The notes under the pieces: generated by a model
Seen by the model: only the letters and a program-made list of their open reading frames with translations
What the model was told of the DNA's origin: nothing
The model's database searches: none
Made by a program: the position numbers and the translations under genes
In this document: positions 1 to 7,615 of the stretch, in pieces
Layout: every line of letters begins with the position of its first letter
Position numbering within the stretch: position 1 is the first letter of the stretch
Assembly: GCA_030680355.1 (NCBI GenBank)
Contig: JAUXVF010000025.1
Span: 62,001 to 126,000, forward strand
Direction: 5' to 3'
From: Caulobacter sp.
GTDB lineage: Bacteria > Pseudomonadota > Alphaproteobacteria > Caulobacterales > Caulobacteraceae
DNA: 64,000 bases

Positions 1-350
1 ACCTCTGTATGACGCCGGCCCCGACGATGCTGCAGCATGAGTGGGCCGCGCACGGCACCTGCGGCTGGTCGACGCCGGAGGCCTATTTCGACCAGGCGGC
101 GGCGCTGTGGGAGTCCGTGAGGCTGCCGGAGATGGCTGGACCGACCCTGACCGCGGGCGAAATTCGCCGGGCCTTCGTCGCGGCCAACCCCGGCCTGGCC
201 CGCAACGGGATCAATATCCGCACGACCGATGACAACCGGCTGCTGGACGTAAGGCTTTGCTACGACCTCGAATTCCGGCCGGCGGCCTGCCGTGGCGGGC
301 TGGGCGCGCCCGACCGGGTCGTTGTGCAGATCGCCTCACGTCGGAACTGA
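1..350 (+). CDS. Ribonuclease T2 family protein, 3' part only
   Basis: The reading frame is open from the window edge to a TGA at 348-350, so only the C-terminal part of about 116 residues is here. It carries the second catalytic motif of the RNase T2 family, HEWAAHGTC, preceded by a typical Pro-rich stretch. T2 enzymes are usually exported endoribonucleases that cut single-stranded RNA through a 2',3'-cyclic phosphate; the catalytic Glu and second His are both present. The conserved Lys before the second His in most members (HEWxKHGTC) is Ala here. The signal peptide and first motif would lie upstream of the window. Confidence 0.85.
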   Translation, partial: LCMTPAPTMLQHEWAAHGTCGWSTPEAYFDQAAALWESVRLPEMAGPTLTAGEIRRAFVAANPGLARNGINIRTTDDNRLLDVRLCYDLEFRPAACRGGLGAPDRVVVQIASRRN

Positions 351-365
351 TAACGGCTCCCTAAC
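350..365 (+). promoter_or_regulatory. Possible CtrA-like tandem site upstream of flagellin 1
   Basis: TAAC at 351-354 and TAAC at 362-365 are separated by exactly 7 bases (xTAA-N7-xTAAC). This resembles the CtrA recognition pattern TTAA-N7-TTAA of Caulobacter with one mismatch per half-site. The same arrangement precedes the second flagellin gene at a similar distance from its ATG. Binding is inferred, not shown. Confidence 0.4.
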
Positions 366-387
366 GTCGAGGGTCCAGACTGGCGCC

Positions 388-402
388 GAGGCAAAACGCC
401 TC
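388..402 (+). promoter_or_regulatory. Leader hairpin of flagellin 1
   Basis: GAGGC-AAAAC-GCCTC is a perfect 5-bp stem with a 5-base loop. It lies 22 bases after the tandem TAAC site and 40 bases before the ATG at 443. The second flagellin leader has an equivalent hairpin at the same offset from its TAAC pair. In Caulobacter the regulator FlbT acts on the folded 5' leader of flagellin mRNA, so a post-transcriptional role is plausible. Confidence 0.45.
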
Positions 403-442
403 GCGGAGCAAAACGCGTCCGCGCCGGAATGTCAGGCCCGTT

Positions 443-1276
443 ATGTCGCTCAACAGCGTCAACACCAACGTGGGCGCCATGATCGCCCTGCAGAGTCTGA
501 CGGCGGTCAACGCCCAGCTCTACACCGCGCAACGGCGCATCAGCACCGGGCTGAAGGTCGCCAGCGTCAAGGACAACGGGGCCATCTGGGCCATCGCCCA
601 GAACCAGCGCGCGGAGTCCCGGTCGCTTGATGCGGTGAAAACCTCGCTCCAGCGTGGGCAGTCGATCGCCGATATCGCCATCGCCGGCGCCGAATCCATT
701 TCCGACTTGCTGATGCAGATGAAGGAGAAGGCGCTCGCCGCCTCCGACCCGACCATCACGGCCACCGACAAGGCGGCGTTCAACGAAGACTATATCGCCC
801 TGCGCAAACAGATCGACAGGGTCACCTCGAATGCGACGTTCGGCGGGGTCAGTCTGATCTCGTCGGGCAGCGCCGGGAACATTCGCGCCCTGGCCAACGC
901 CAGCGCCAGCGCGACGGTTGATGTCGATCATATTGATCTGTCGACGACGGGCGGGACGATCGCGGGAACCCTGACGGATCTGTCGGGAACGGTCAGCGCC
1001 ACTGACCTGGCCGCCATCGATACGGCCCTGAGGGCGGTCAACACCGCCGCGGCGAAGTTCGGAACCGGCTCAAAGGCTCTCGACACCCACTTCACCTTCG
1101 TCGGCAAGCTGCAGGATGTCATCGACGCCGGCGTCGGCCGTCTGGTGGACGCTGACCTTGGCCGGGAAAGCGCGCGGCTGCAGGCTCTTCAGGTCATGCA
1201 ACAGCTGGCGATCCAGGCCCTGTCGATCGCCAACCAGGCGCCGTCGCTGCTGCTGCAGCTGTTCCGGTCGCGATAG
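443..1276 (+). CDS. Flagellin (copy 1)
   Basis: A 277-residue flagellin, the filament subunit exported by the flagellar type III apparatus. The N-terminal D0/D1 domain (about residues 1-140) starts MSLNSVNTNVGAMIALQ and includes the heptad region around STGLKVASVKDNGAIWAIAQ; the C-terminal D0/D1 domain (about 195-272) contains VDADLGRESARLQALQVMQQLAIQALSIANQ. The central variable region is short, as in the 25-29 kDa Caulobacter flagellins. No strong ribosome binding site is seen before the ATG. It lies in tandem with a second flagellin 182 bases downstream. A 6-bp hairpin overlaps its TAG stop (about 1272-1285). No fljL/fljK-type assignment is possible from sequence alone. Confidence 0.95.
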   Translation: MSLNSVNTNVGAMIALQSLTAVNAQLYTAQRRISTGLKVASVKDNGAIWAIAQNQRAESRSLDAVKTSLQRGQSIADIAIAGAESISDLLMQMKEKALAASDPTITATDKAAFNEDYIALRKQIDRVTSNATFGGVSLISSGSAGNIRALANASASATVDVDHIDLSTTGGTIAGTLTDLSGTVSATDLAAIDTALRAVNTAAAKFGTGSKALDTHFTFVGKLQDVIDAGVGRLVDADLGRESARLQALQVMQQLAIQALSIANQAPSLLLQLFRSR

Positions 1277-1361
1277 GGACCTATCCCGTTTCCGGTCACA
1301 CCCACCTTCACCCGGGCGAGCGGCGATCGAGGCCGTCAGACGCCGCCGTCGCTGGACGGGA

Positions 1362-1377
1362 CTAACCTTTTGATAAC
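1362..1377 (+). promoter_or_regulatory. Possible CtrA-like tandem site upstream of flagellin 2
   Basis: CTAA-N7-ATAAC: TAAC at 1363-1366 and 1374-1377, spaced by 7 bases, as before flagellin 1. It begins 97 bases before the flagellin ATG (93 in copy 1). The shared spacing argues for a common regulator; CtrA is the obvious candidate by pattern. Confidence 0.4.
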
Positions 1378-1399
1378 GCTGTTCCTCGAAAATTCACCC

Positions 1400-1414
1400 G
1401 GAGCACAACGCTCC
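1400..1414 (+). promoter_or_regulatory. Leader hairpin of flagellin 2
   Basis: GGAGC-ACAAC-GCTCC forms a perfect 5-bp stem with a 5-base loop (ACAAC against AAAAC in copy 1). It starts 23 bases after the last C of the TAAC pair, exactly as in copy 1, although the surrounding bases differ. Confidence 0.45.
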
Positions 1415-1458
1415 CGGTAGCAGAACGCGGCCGGCCTGGGGAAAACGGGCTCTTCGTC

Positions 1459-2277
1459 ATGTCGCTGAACAGCGTCAACAGCAACGTCGGCGCGATGATC
1501 GCGCTGCAGAACCTCAATTCATCCAATGCGGAGCTCGCCCGGACCCGGCAGCGGATCAGCACCGGATTCAAGGTTTCCAGCACGAAGGACAACGGCGCGG
1601 TATGGGCCATTGCTCAAGGCCAGCGCGGCGAGCAGCGAGCCCTTGACGCCGTCATCGGGTCGATCCAGCGCGGACAGTCGGTCGTTGACGTCGCCATCGC
1701 TGCTGGCGAGACGATCTCCGGGCTGCTGGTGAAGATCAAGCAGATGGCGCTGCCGCTTCTGGAGAATGACCAGCAGAACGCGGCTCTGCTGGCGCTGTCC
1801 TCCGACTACCTCGACTTCCTCGACCAGATCGACGCCGCCGCCGCGAGCGCCTCTTTCGCCGGCATGAACCTGATCTCGTCGGGCGGGGCCGATCAGGTGA
1901 AGGCTCTGGCCAACACGGTCGGCTCCGAGACGATTGATCTCGATCACGTCGACCTCTCGACGGACAGCCCGGCGATCAATCCGCTCCGTCCGGACGGGGT
2001 CGGTTACATCACCATCGCTGACATCGACTTTGCGATCGCCAGCACCAACGCCGCCCTGGCGAAGCTGGGCACGGGTTCGAAGGCGCTGGAGGCCCACCTC
2101 GTCTTCGTCCGCAAGCAGCAGGACACGGTCCAGGCCGGCATCGGCCGCCTCGTGGACGCCGACCTGGCGAGGGAATCCGCCCGCCTGCAGTCGGAGCGGG
2201 TGAAGCAGGAGTTGGCCGTCACCGCGCTCGGTGTCGCCAACAGCGGGCCGTCAATGCTGCTTCAACTGCTCCAGTAG
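1459..2277 (+). CDS. Flagellin (copy 2)
   Basis: A 272-residue flagellin with the same architecture as copy 1: N-terminal helices (MSLNSVNSNVGAMIALQN, STGFKVSSTKDNGAVWAIAQ), a short variable middle (about 140-195) and a C-terminal coiled region with VDADLARESARLQSERVKQELAVTALGVAN. The two proteins are clearly paralogous but diverged in the middle and in the codon choice, so this is not a recent duplication. Multi-flagellin filaments are known in Caulobacter. No other flagellar genes are nearby, so export and assembly genes must be elsewhere. Confidence 0.95.
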   Translation: MSLNSVNSNVGAMIALQNLNSSNAELARTRQRISTGFKVSSTKDNGAVWAIAQGQRGEQRALDAVIGSIQRGQSVVDVAIAAGETISGLLVKIKQMALPLLENDQQNAALLALSSDYLDFLDQIDAAAASASFAGMNLISSGGADQVKALANTVGSETIDLDHVDLSTDSPAINPLRPDGVGYITIADIDFAIASTNAALAKLGTGSKALEAHLVFVRKQQDTVQAGIGRLVDADLARESARLQSERVKQELAVTALGVANSGPSMLLQLLQ

Positions 2278-2316
2278 ACGCTCAAGAGGCGCAGGGAGCG
2301 GACGTTGCCGAGGGCG

Positions 2317-2439
2317 TCAGCCGGCGGCGGGCGCCGGCGAGGCCCCGATGCGCGCGGCGGCCAGTTTCATGCGGTGCATCAGGGTCTTGAGCCGGGCGTC
2401 CCGCGACTGCGGGCGCAGGATAGTCAGACGACGGGCCAT
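2317..2439 (-). CDS. Small basic protein translationally coupled to the sigma-54 regulator
   Basis: A 40-codon ORF starting MARRLTILRP and ending APAAG. Its ATG overlaps the TGA of the upstream sigma-54 response regulator (TGATG), which suggests translational coupling. Third codon positions are almost all G or C, as in true genes of this genome. The product would be strongly basic (about ten Arg/Lys) with one Asp and no Glu, probably one amphipathic helix. I do not recognise a family. It could be a fortuitous ORF, but the overlap and codon bias favour a gene. Confidence 0.5.
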   Translation of the reverse strand: MARRLTILRPQSRDARLKTLMHRMKLAAARIGASPAPAAG

Positions 2440-3890
2440 CAGCTTGCCTCCGAGAGTTCGACATCCAGGCCCTGTTCGCGGACCTTGCGATAGAGGGTTG
2501 AGCGGCCGATGCCGAGGCGACGGGCGACCTCGCTCATGTGGCCGGCGTAGATTTCTATGGCCAGCTGGATCAAATCGCGTTCGACCTCGTCGAGCGGGCG
2601 AACATGGCCGCGGCCATCGAGGATCCGGACTGGCGACTCCTTGCTGATCTCGGCCATCAGGGTCTGTGGCGAGGGCATCGCCGCCGCCGCGGACACCAGC
2701 GCTTCGGGCGCGATCTTGACCCCCGAGATGGCCGGGAAGTCGTGCGGCTGCAGAACGGGCGCGTCAGCCAGGACGATGGCGCGATAGACGGCGTTCTCCA
2801 GCTGGCGAACATTGCCCGGCCAGTCGAAGCCGTTGAGGATGGCCAGAGTCTCGGGGCTGACCCCGGCGACGCGCTTGCCTTCCTCGAGATTGAACCGGCG
2901 GATGAAGGCCTCGGCCAGGGACGGAATGTCCTCGCGACGTTCGCGCAGCGCAGGGGCTTCGATCGGGTAGACGTTCAGGCGATAGAACAGGTCCTCGCGG
3001 AATCGCCCTTCGGCGACGGCGTTGGTCAGATCACGGTTGGTCGCCGAGACGATCCGGACGTTCACCCGCACCGAGCGCTTGGCGCCGATCGGGTCGATCT
3101 CGCTCTCCTGGAGCGCCCGCAGCAGCTTGACCTGCATGTCCAGCGGCAGTTCGCCGACTTCGTCCAGGAACAGGGTGCCGCCGTCGGCCTCCCGGAACTT
3201 GCCGAGGTGCTTTTCAGAGGCGCCGGTGAAGCTGCCCTTCTCATGGCCGAACAGGATCGACTCGACGAGATTTTCGGGGATGGCGCCGCAGTTCACGGCG
3301 ACGAAAGGCTTGCCCGAGCGATCGGACGCGCCGTGCACGGCGCGGGCGATGACTTCCTTGCCGACGCCGCTCTCGCCGCTGATCAGCACCGGGATCGAGG
3401 ATTTCGCCGCCCGTTCGCCCAGCCGTTTGACGAGGGTCATGGGAGCGGAGTCGCCGATCAGGTCCTTGAAGGTCATCCGGCCGGACGTGTGTTTCTTGAG
3501 GCGGTCGACCTCAGTGCGCATCTCGCCCATCGAAAGCACGTTGCGGATCGAAACGATGATCCGCTCGGGGCTGGCGGGTTTGACGAAGAAGTCGCCGGCG
3601 CCGGCCTGCATGGCCTTGACCACGGTCTCGACGCCGCCGCCGGCGGTCAGCACGATGACGGGCTGGGCGTAGCCGCGGGCGCGCATCTCCTTGAGGGTGT
3701 CCTGGCCGTTCAGGCCGGGCATCTGCAGGTCGAGCAACACGACGTCGGCGGCCTGGCCGCTGGTCAGGTGTTTGAGCGCCGAGTCGCCGTCTTCGGCCTG
3801 GGCGACGGCGAAACCTTCCCGCTCGAGAACCGCCTGGATCAGGCGCCGCTGTGTCGGATCGTCGTCAACGACTAGGACCGTTTTGGTCAT
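2439..3890 (-). CDS. Sigma-54-dependent response regulator, TacA-like
   Basis: A 483-residue NtrC-class regulator. A receiver domain (about 1-120) has the acidic pair DDD near residue 9, phosphoacceptor Asp54 in LLDLQMPG and a conserved Lys. The AAA+ domain (about 140-375) has Walker A GESGVGKE, the sigma-54 contact loop as GSFTGA rather than GAFTGA, Walker B LFLDEVGEL and an Arg-finger region. The C-terminal Fis-type helix-turn-helix is about residues 440-478. The start chosen is the ATG at 3890 because MTKTVLVVDDD is the normal family start; an upstream in-frame start adds 15 unlikely residues. The N-terminus (DDDPTQRRLIQAVLE) is reminiscent of Caulobacter TacA, which drives stalk genes, but orthology is not proven here. 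A hybrid kinase lies just upstream on the same strand. Confidence 0.93.
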   Translation of the reverse strand: MTKTVLVVDDDPTQRRLIQAVLEREGFAVAQAEDGDSALKHLTSGQAADVVLLDLQMPGLNGQDTLKEMRARGYAQPVIVLTAGGGVETVVKAMQAGAGDFFVKPASPERIIVSIRNVLSMGEMRTEVDRLKKHTSGRMTFKDLIGDSAPMTLVKRLGERAAKSSIPVLISGESGVGKEVIARAVHGASDRSGKPFVAVNCGAIPENLVESILFGHEKGSFTGASEKHLGKFREADGGTLFLDEVGELPLDMQVKLLRALQESEIDPIGAKRSVRVNVRIVSATNRDLTNAVAEGRFREDLFYRLNVYPIEAPALRERREDIPSLAEAFIRRFNLEEGKRVAGVSPETLAILNGFDWPGNVRQLENAVYRAIVLADAPVLQPHDFPAISGVKIAPEALVSAAAAMPSPQTLMAEISKESPVRILDGRGHVRPLDEVERDLIQLAIEIYAGHMSEVARRLGIGRSTLYRKVREQGLDVELSEAS

Positions 3891-4020
3891 ATGAAGATCA
3901 CCCACCGAAACCGGCCTCTGCCCAGCATGGGACAAGGCTCTTGTTGGTCCGTATTGATACAGGGTCGGGGTAAAGACCGGGTTTCGGAGACCTGAGTCGG
4001 GGGTTAACGGCGGCAGGCCG

Positions 4021-5889
4021 TCAGGCGACCGCCGACGCCCGATCGTCGCCGTTCATCGCCTGTTCGATCTCGGCGATCAGGGCGCCGATCTGGATGGGCT
4101 TTGAGACATGGCCCGAGAAGCCCAGGGACAGGTAGCCGCCATGTCCGTGAGTCAGAACGTCGGCGGTGACGGCCAGGGCCCGGGTGTCGCGGTTGGGGCC
4201 GTCCGCGGCGCGCAGGGCGGCCAGGGCCTCGACGCCGCTCATGCCCGGCATGCGGATGTCGAACAGGATGAGGTCGAAGGGCTGACCGGCGGCGTGTCGC
4301 AGGGCCTCCGCCCCGCTGTTGGCGCGCACGCACTGGTGACCGAGGGCGTTCAGGATCTGGTTGAGCACCATGAGGTTCACGGCGTTATCGTCGACGATCA
4401 GGATCGACAGGCTGGGCGTCTGGCCGGCCGGTTCGACGACGTTGTCTTCATGTTCCGCGACCACCGCCGGCTCCGCGGCCCGGGTCAGAGGCAATTCCAG
4501 GAAGAAGCAGGAGCCCTCGCCCGGGCGGCTCTCCGCCCAGAGATTTCCGCCCATGAGTTCTGTCAGCTGGCGCGAGATCGCCAGGCCCAGCCCGGCGCCC
4601 CCGAACTGGCGCGAGATCGACTGGTCGGCCTGGGAGAAGCGCTCGAACAGGGCCGGGAGAGCGCTCTGCTCGATGCCGATGCCGGTGTCGCGGACCGCGA
4701 TGCGCAGACGGACGCGGCCGTCGGGCAGCGAGGCATGGTCCACGGTCAGGGTGACCCCCCCTGCGCTGGTGAATTTCAGGGCGTTGCCGATCAGATTGAA
4801 CAGCACCTGGCGCACCCGGCGGGCGTCCATGAGAAGCTGGACGGGCAGGCCGGCCGCGATCTCGATCTTGAGGAAAAGGCCTTTCTCCTCCGCAGAGGGG
4901 CCCCAGAGACGGCCCAGGTCGTCAAGCATGACCTGAAGGTTTTCGGACCGGGTGGCTACTTCCAGCTGTCCGGCGTCGATCCTGGAAATGTCGAGGATGT
5001 CGTTGAGGATCGACATCAGATACTCGCCGCTGTGGATCAGCGTGTCGATCTGCTGAATCTGCTCGCCGCCGGTCGCCGAACGCTTCAGCATCTGGGCCAT
5101 GCCCAGGACCCCGTTCATCGGGGTGCGGATTTCGTGACTCATGGTGGCCAGGAAACTGGCTTTGGCCTCGCCGGCCACCCGGGCTTCCTCGCGGGCCTGT
5201 TCGGCCTCGGCCCGTTCGGCGACCAACCTTTCGATCAGCTGGTTGTTGCGCTCGCGCATGGTGGTCCAGTCGCCGAGGATACGGCCGACGCCTCCGGCAA
5301 GCAGACCGAGCATGGCCGCCAGCATGCCGGTCACCGCCAGAAGAATCACCGCCGTGACGGGCGGGAACAGGGCGATGATGACCAGCGCGACGCCGACCAG
5401 AACCGGCCAGGCCGACATCCAGAGCAGGCGGGGCGACATGCTGCCCTGGGCGACGGCGACAACCAGCAGCAGACAGGCCATAAGGCCCGTGAACACCAGT
5501 TCCGGCGCGGCCGGCGCATACAGCACCGGCGCCACCCCGCCCGTCATGGCCACGGCCGCGCGCATGCACGCCACATTGCTGATCTTGCGAATATCGACGC
5601 CGGCTTCGGAGGTCTGGGGCGCGGCCTGCCAGCGCCGATAGATGGTCTGGGCCACCCAGTCGCCGCCCATGTTGGCCAGAGTCGTGCACAGGCCGATCCA
5701 CGGATGACCGAGCAACGCCAGAAGGATGCCGAAGGGAAGAGTCAGGGCCCAGAGCATGGGCAGCGGCGAGATCAGCCCCGACAGCATGACGTCGGGCGCG
5801 GACAGAACCGGCAGGAGCCCGTCGCTGTCTTCCGCCAGGCCTGCGGCGGCGGGCTCGTCCATCACTGTGACGCGGACATCAGCCTGCAT
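4021..5889 (-). CDS. Membrane-bound hybrid sensor histidine kinase
   Basis: A 622-residue inner-membrane kinase. Residues about 35-200 hold several hydrophobic segments (a pair near 36-75, another cluster near 110-205), followed by a coiled-coil linker, HisKA with phospho-acceptor His252 in [11 protein letters not shown], an HATPase domain (about 360-485) with N, G1 and G2 boxes (GAGLGLAIS) and a C-terminal receiver (about 497-615) with Asp in ILFDIRMPG. No periplasmic loop large enough for a ligand domain is obvious, so it may sense a membrane signal. It ends 131 bases upstream of the TacA-like regulator start and could feed it, although a hybrid kinase usually needs a phosphotransferase, and none is encoded here. 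Confidence 0.9.
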   Translation of the reverse strand: MQADVRVTVMDEPAAAGLAEDSDGLLPVLSAPDVMLSGLISPLPMLWALTLPFGILLALLGHPWIGLCTTLANMGGDWVAQTIYRRWQAAPQTSEAGVDIRKISNVACMRAAVAMTGGVAPVLYAPAAPELVFTGLMACLLLVVAVAQGSMSPRLLWMSAWPVLVGVALVIIALFPPVTAVILLAVTGMLAAMLGLLAGGVGRILGDWTTMRERNNQLIERLVAERAEAEQAREEARVAGEAKASFLATMSHEIRTPMNGVLGMAQMLKRSATGGEQIQQIDTLIHSGEYLMSILNDILDISRIDAGQLEVATRSENLQVMLDDLGRLWGPSAEEKGLFLKIEIAAGLPVQLLMDARRVRQVLFNLIGNALKFTSAGGVTLTVDHASLPDGRVRLRIAVRDTGIGIEQSALPALFERFSQADQSISRQFGGAGLGLAISRQLTELMGGNLWAESRPGEGSCFFLELPLTRAAEPAVVAEHEDNVVEPAGQTPSLSILIVDDNAVNLMVLNQILNALGHQCVRANSGAEALRHAAGQPFDLILFDIRMPGMSGVEALAALRAADGPNRDTRALAVTADVLTHGHGGYLSLGFSGHVSKPIQIGALIAEIEQAMNGDDRASAVA

Positions 5890-5957
5890 GAGTGGTCCGC
5901 CCTTTTGCGGGATGTTCCTTGGCTGTCGACTGTATTGCGGGACAGGTTAAGGACCCT

Positions 5958-6848
5958 TCACTGGCGGATGTAGGCGCGCAGACTCTCCGTCAGATGACGG
6001 AACACCATCTGTACCCGCGACACCGTCCGCTGGTCCTCGTGCATGGCCAGCCACATCTCTAGGTCAAACCGGACGATCTGGGGCAGCACCGGCAGGAGGT
6101 CCCGATCAGTGGCGGCGATCCCCCGCTGACAGCCGCCAATGCCAAAGCCGGCCCTCAGGGCGGCCAGCTGCGCCAGATCGCTGTCGCTGCGAAAGGCGAA
6201 GGTCTCGCGGGCGATCTTGATTCCGTCGTTCGCCAGAGCCTGCCCGGCGCTGTCGTCGCGATCAAAGCCGATCAGCGGATGGTCGGCCAGTTGCTCGACC
6301 GTGTGCGGAAGGCCGTGGGCCTCGGCATAGCGCCGGTGCGCATAGAGGCCGATCGGGACCGCGCCGATCCGGCGGGCGACCAGGGCCGCCTGCCGGGGGC
6401 GGATCATGCGCACGGCGATGTCGGCGTCCCGGCGCAGCAGGTCCTCATTGCGGTTGGTCAGGGCCAGTTCGATGATGACGCCGGGGTGTTGCTCGCGAAA
6501 CGTCGCCAGGATCGGCGGCAGCACGACCCCGCCGATGATCTCGCTGGCGGTCAGCCGCACCACGCCGCGCTCGCCGCCCGGCTCGCCGCTGATCGCCCGC
6601 GCCGCGGCCTGGGCCGCCGCATGCATCTCCTCGACACGCGGCAGCAGCTCCAGCGCCGCCGAGGTGGGGATCAGCCCCTGGGGGGAGCGGGTGAACAGGA
6701 CCGCGCCCAGACCCGCTTCCAGCGCCGCCACATGGCGGCCGAGGGTCGGCTGGGTCAGGCCCAGGGCGCGGGCCGCCGCCGACAGGCTGCCCTGCCGCAT
6801 GACCTCCCGAAACGAGGCGTAAAGAGTCCAGTCGATCGAACGGGCCAT
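5958..6848 (-). CDS. LysR family transcriptional regulator
   Basis: A 296-residue LTTR. The winged helix-turn-helix occupies about residues 8-68 (FREVMRQGSLSAAARALGLTQPTLGRHVAALEAGLG), followed by the periplasmic-binding-protein-like effector domain (about 95-290). It starts at the ATG at 6848 and is divergent from the membrane protein gene at 6943, the usual LysR target position. The 94-base gap between them is locally AT-rich. The effector is unknown. Confidence 0.93.
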   Translation of the reverse strand: MARSIDWTLYASFREVMRQGSLSAAARALGLTQPTLGRHVAALEAGLGAVLFTRSPQGLIPTSAALELLPRVEEMHAAAQAAARAISGEPGGERGVVRLTASEIIGGVVLPPILATFREQHPGVIIELALTNRNEDLLRRDADIAVRMIRPRQAALVARRIGAVPIGLYAHRRYAEAHGLPHTVEQLADHPLIGFDRDDSAGQALANDGIKIARETFAFRSDSDLAQLAALRAGFGIGGCQRGIAATDRDLLPVLPQIVRFDLEMWLAMHEDQRTVSRVQMVFRHLTESLRAYIRQ

Positions 6849-6942
6849 ACAAATATGAATATCAGACAGAAGGTATTGTGCAATTTTCGAATGCTGAGCG
6901 GCGAGCGAAAGGAAAGGCGTCAGATCAAGAAGGGACGCCCCG
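6849..6942. promoter_or_regulatory. Divergent intergenic region, LysR / membrane protein
   Basis: This 94-base gap separates two divergent starts and is unusually AT-rich near the LysR end (ATATGAATAT, TTGTGCAATTTT), as expected for promoter and operator sequence. TTGTGCAA is a short palindrome. AAGAAGGGA provides the ribosome binding site for the plus-strand gene. No exact LTTR box can be fixed by eye. Confidence 0.35.
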
Positions 6943-7593
6943 ATGTTTGTTGGTCACTACGCCGCCGCCCTGGCCGCCCGCGCCGCCGAGCCGCGCGCGC
7001 CGCTGTGGAGCTATGTCGTCGCCTGTCAGCTGGTCGATATCGGCTGGGGCGGACTGATTATGACCGGCGCGGAGCGGTTCAGCGTCAACCCGGACCTGCC
7101 CGGCAGCGCGCTGGAGCTCTATCACATGCCCTGGACCCACAGCCTGCCCGCGGCGATCGCCTGGTCGGTCGGCGGCGCGTTGTTGGCGCGGGGGCTGCTG
7201 AAGACGCCCTGGCGCGCGGCGTTTGTCGTGGGGCTGGTGGTGTTCTCCCACTGGCTGCTGGATTTCCTGGTCCATCGTCCGGATCTCGAACTGTGGTTCG
7301 GCGGCGACAAGGTCGGGCTGGCCTGGTGGAACTATCCCGTGCCGGAGGCGACGCTGGAGATGGGCCTGCTGGCCGCGGCCGGCGCGCTGTGGGCGTGGAA
7401 GCGGGCGAAGGAAGGTCTTTCGGCCTGGCCGGCGGCGGTGTTCCTGCTGGTCCTGACGGCGGTGCAGGTCATCGGTCAAACAACGCCCGCCGGCGACGAC
7501 CCGATCCAGACCGGGGTCATGGCCATCGGCAGCTATCTGGCCATCGCGGCCATCGCCTGGCTTGTCGAACGGCGGGCCGCACCGGTACGGTGA
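6943..7593 (+). CDS. Conserved integral membrane protein
   Basis: A 216-residue protein with about five to six hydrophobic segments. Conserved-looking polar residues sit in the membrane region: FVGHYAAALAA at the start, CQLVDIGWGG, MPWTHSLPAA, FSHWLLDFLVHRPDL. The His/Asp pattern (GHY, WTHS, HWLLDFL.H) resembles YdjM/LexA-binding membrane-associated metal-dependent hydrolase-like proteins, but the catalytic role is unproven. It is divergent from a LysR gene and lies just before a Tat-exported esterase, with which it may be co-transcribed. Confidence 0.75.
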   Translation: MFVGHYAAALAARAAEPRAPLWSYVVACQLVDIGWGGLIMTGAERFSVNPDLPGSALELYHMPWTHSLPAAIAWSVGGALLARGLLKTPWRAAFVVGLVVFSHWLLDFLVHRPDLELWFGGDKVGLAWWNYPVPEATLEMGLLAAAGALWAWKRAKEGLSAWPAAVFLLVLTAVQVIGQTTPAGDDPIQTGVMAIGSYLAIAAIAWLVERRAAPVR

Positions 7594-7615
7594 CACCGGT
7601 TTCCCGGAGATGCTG

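Noticed and set aside
260-931. Long minus-strand frame opposite flagellin 1, and many similar long antisense frames (for example 2538-3875, 4108-5973, 43193-44716, 60888-62747)
   Set aside because: High GC makes long open frames opposite real genes; these have repetitive G/H/D/R-rich sequence and no domain resemblance.
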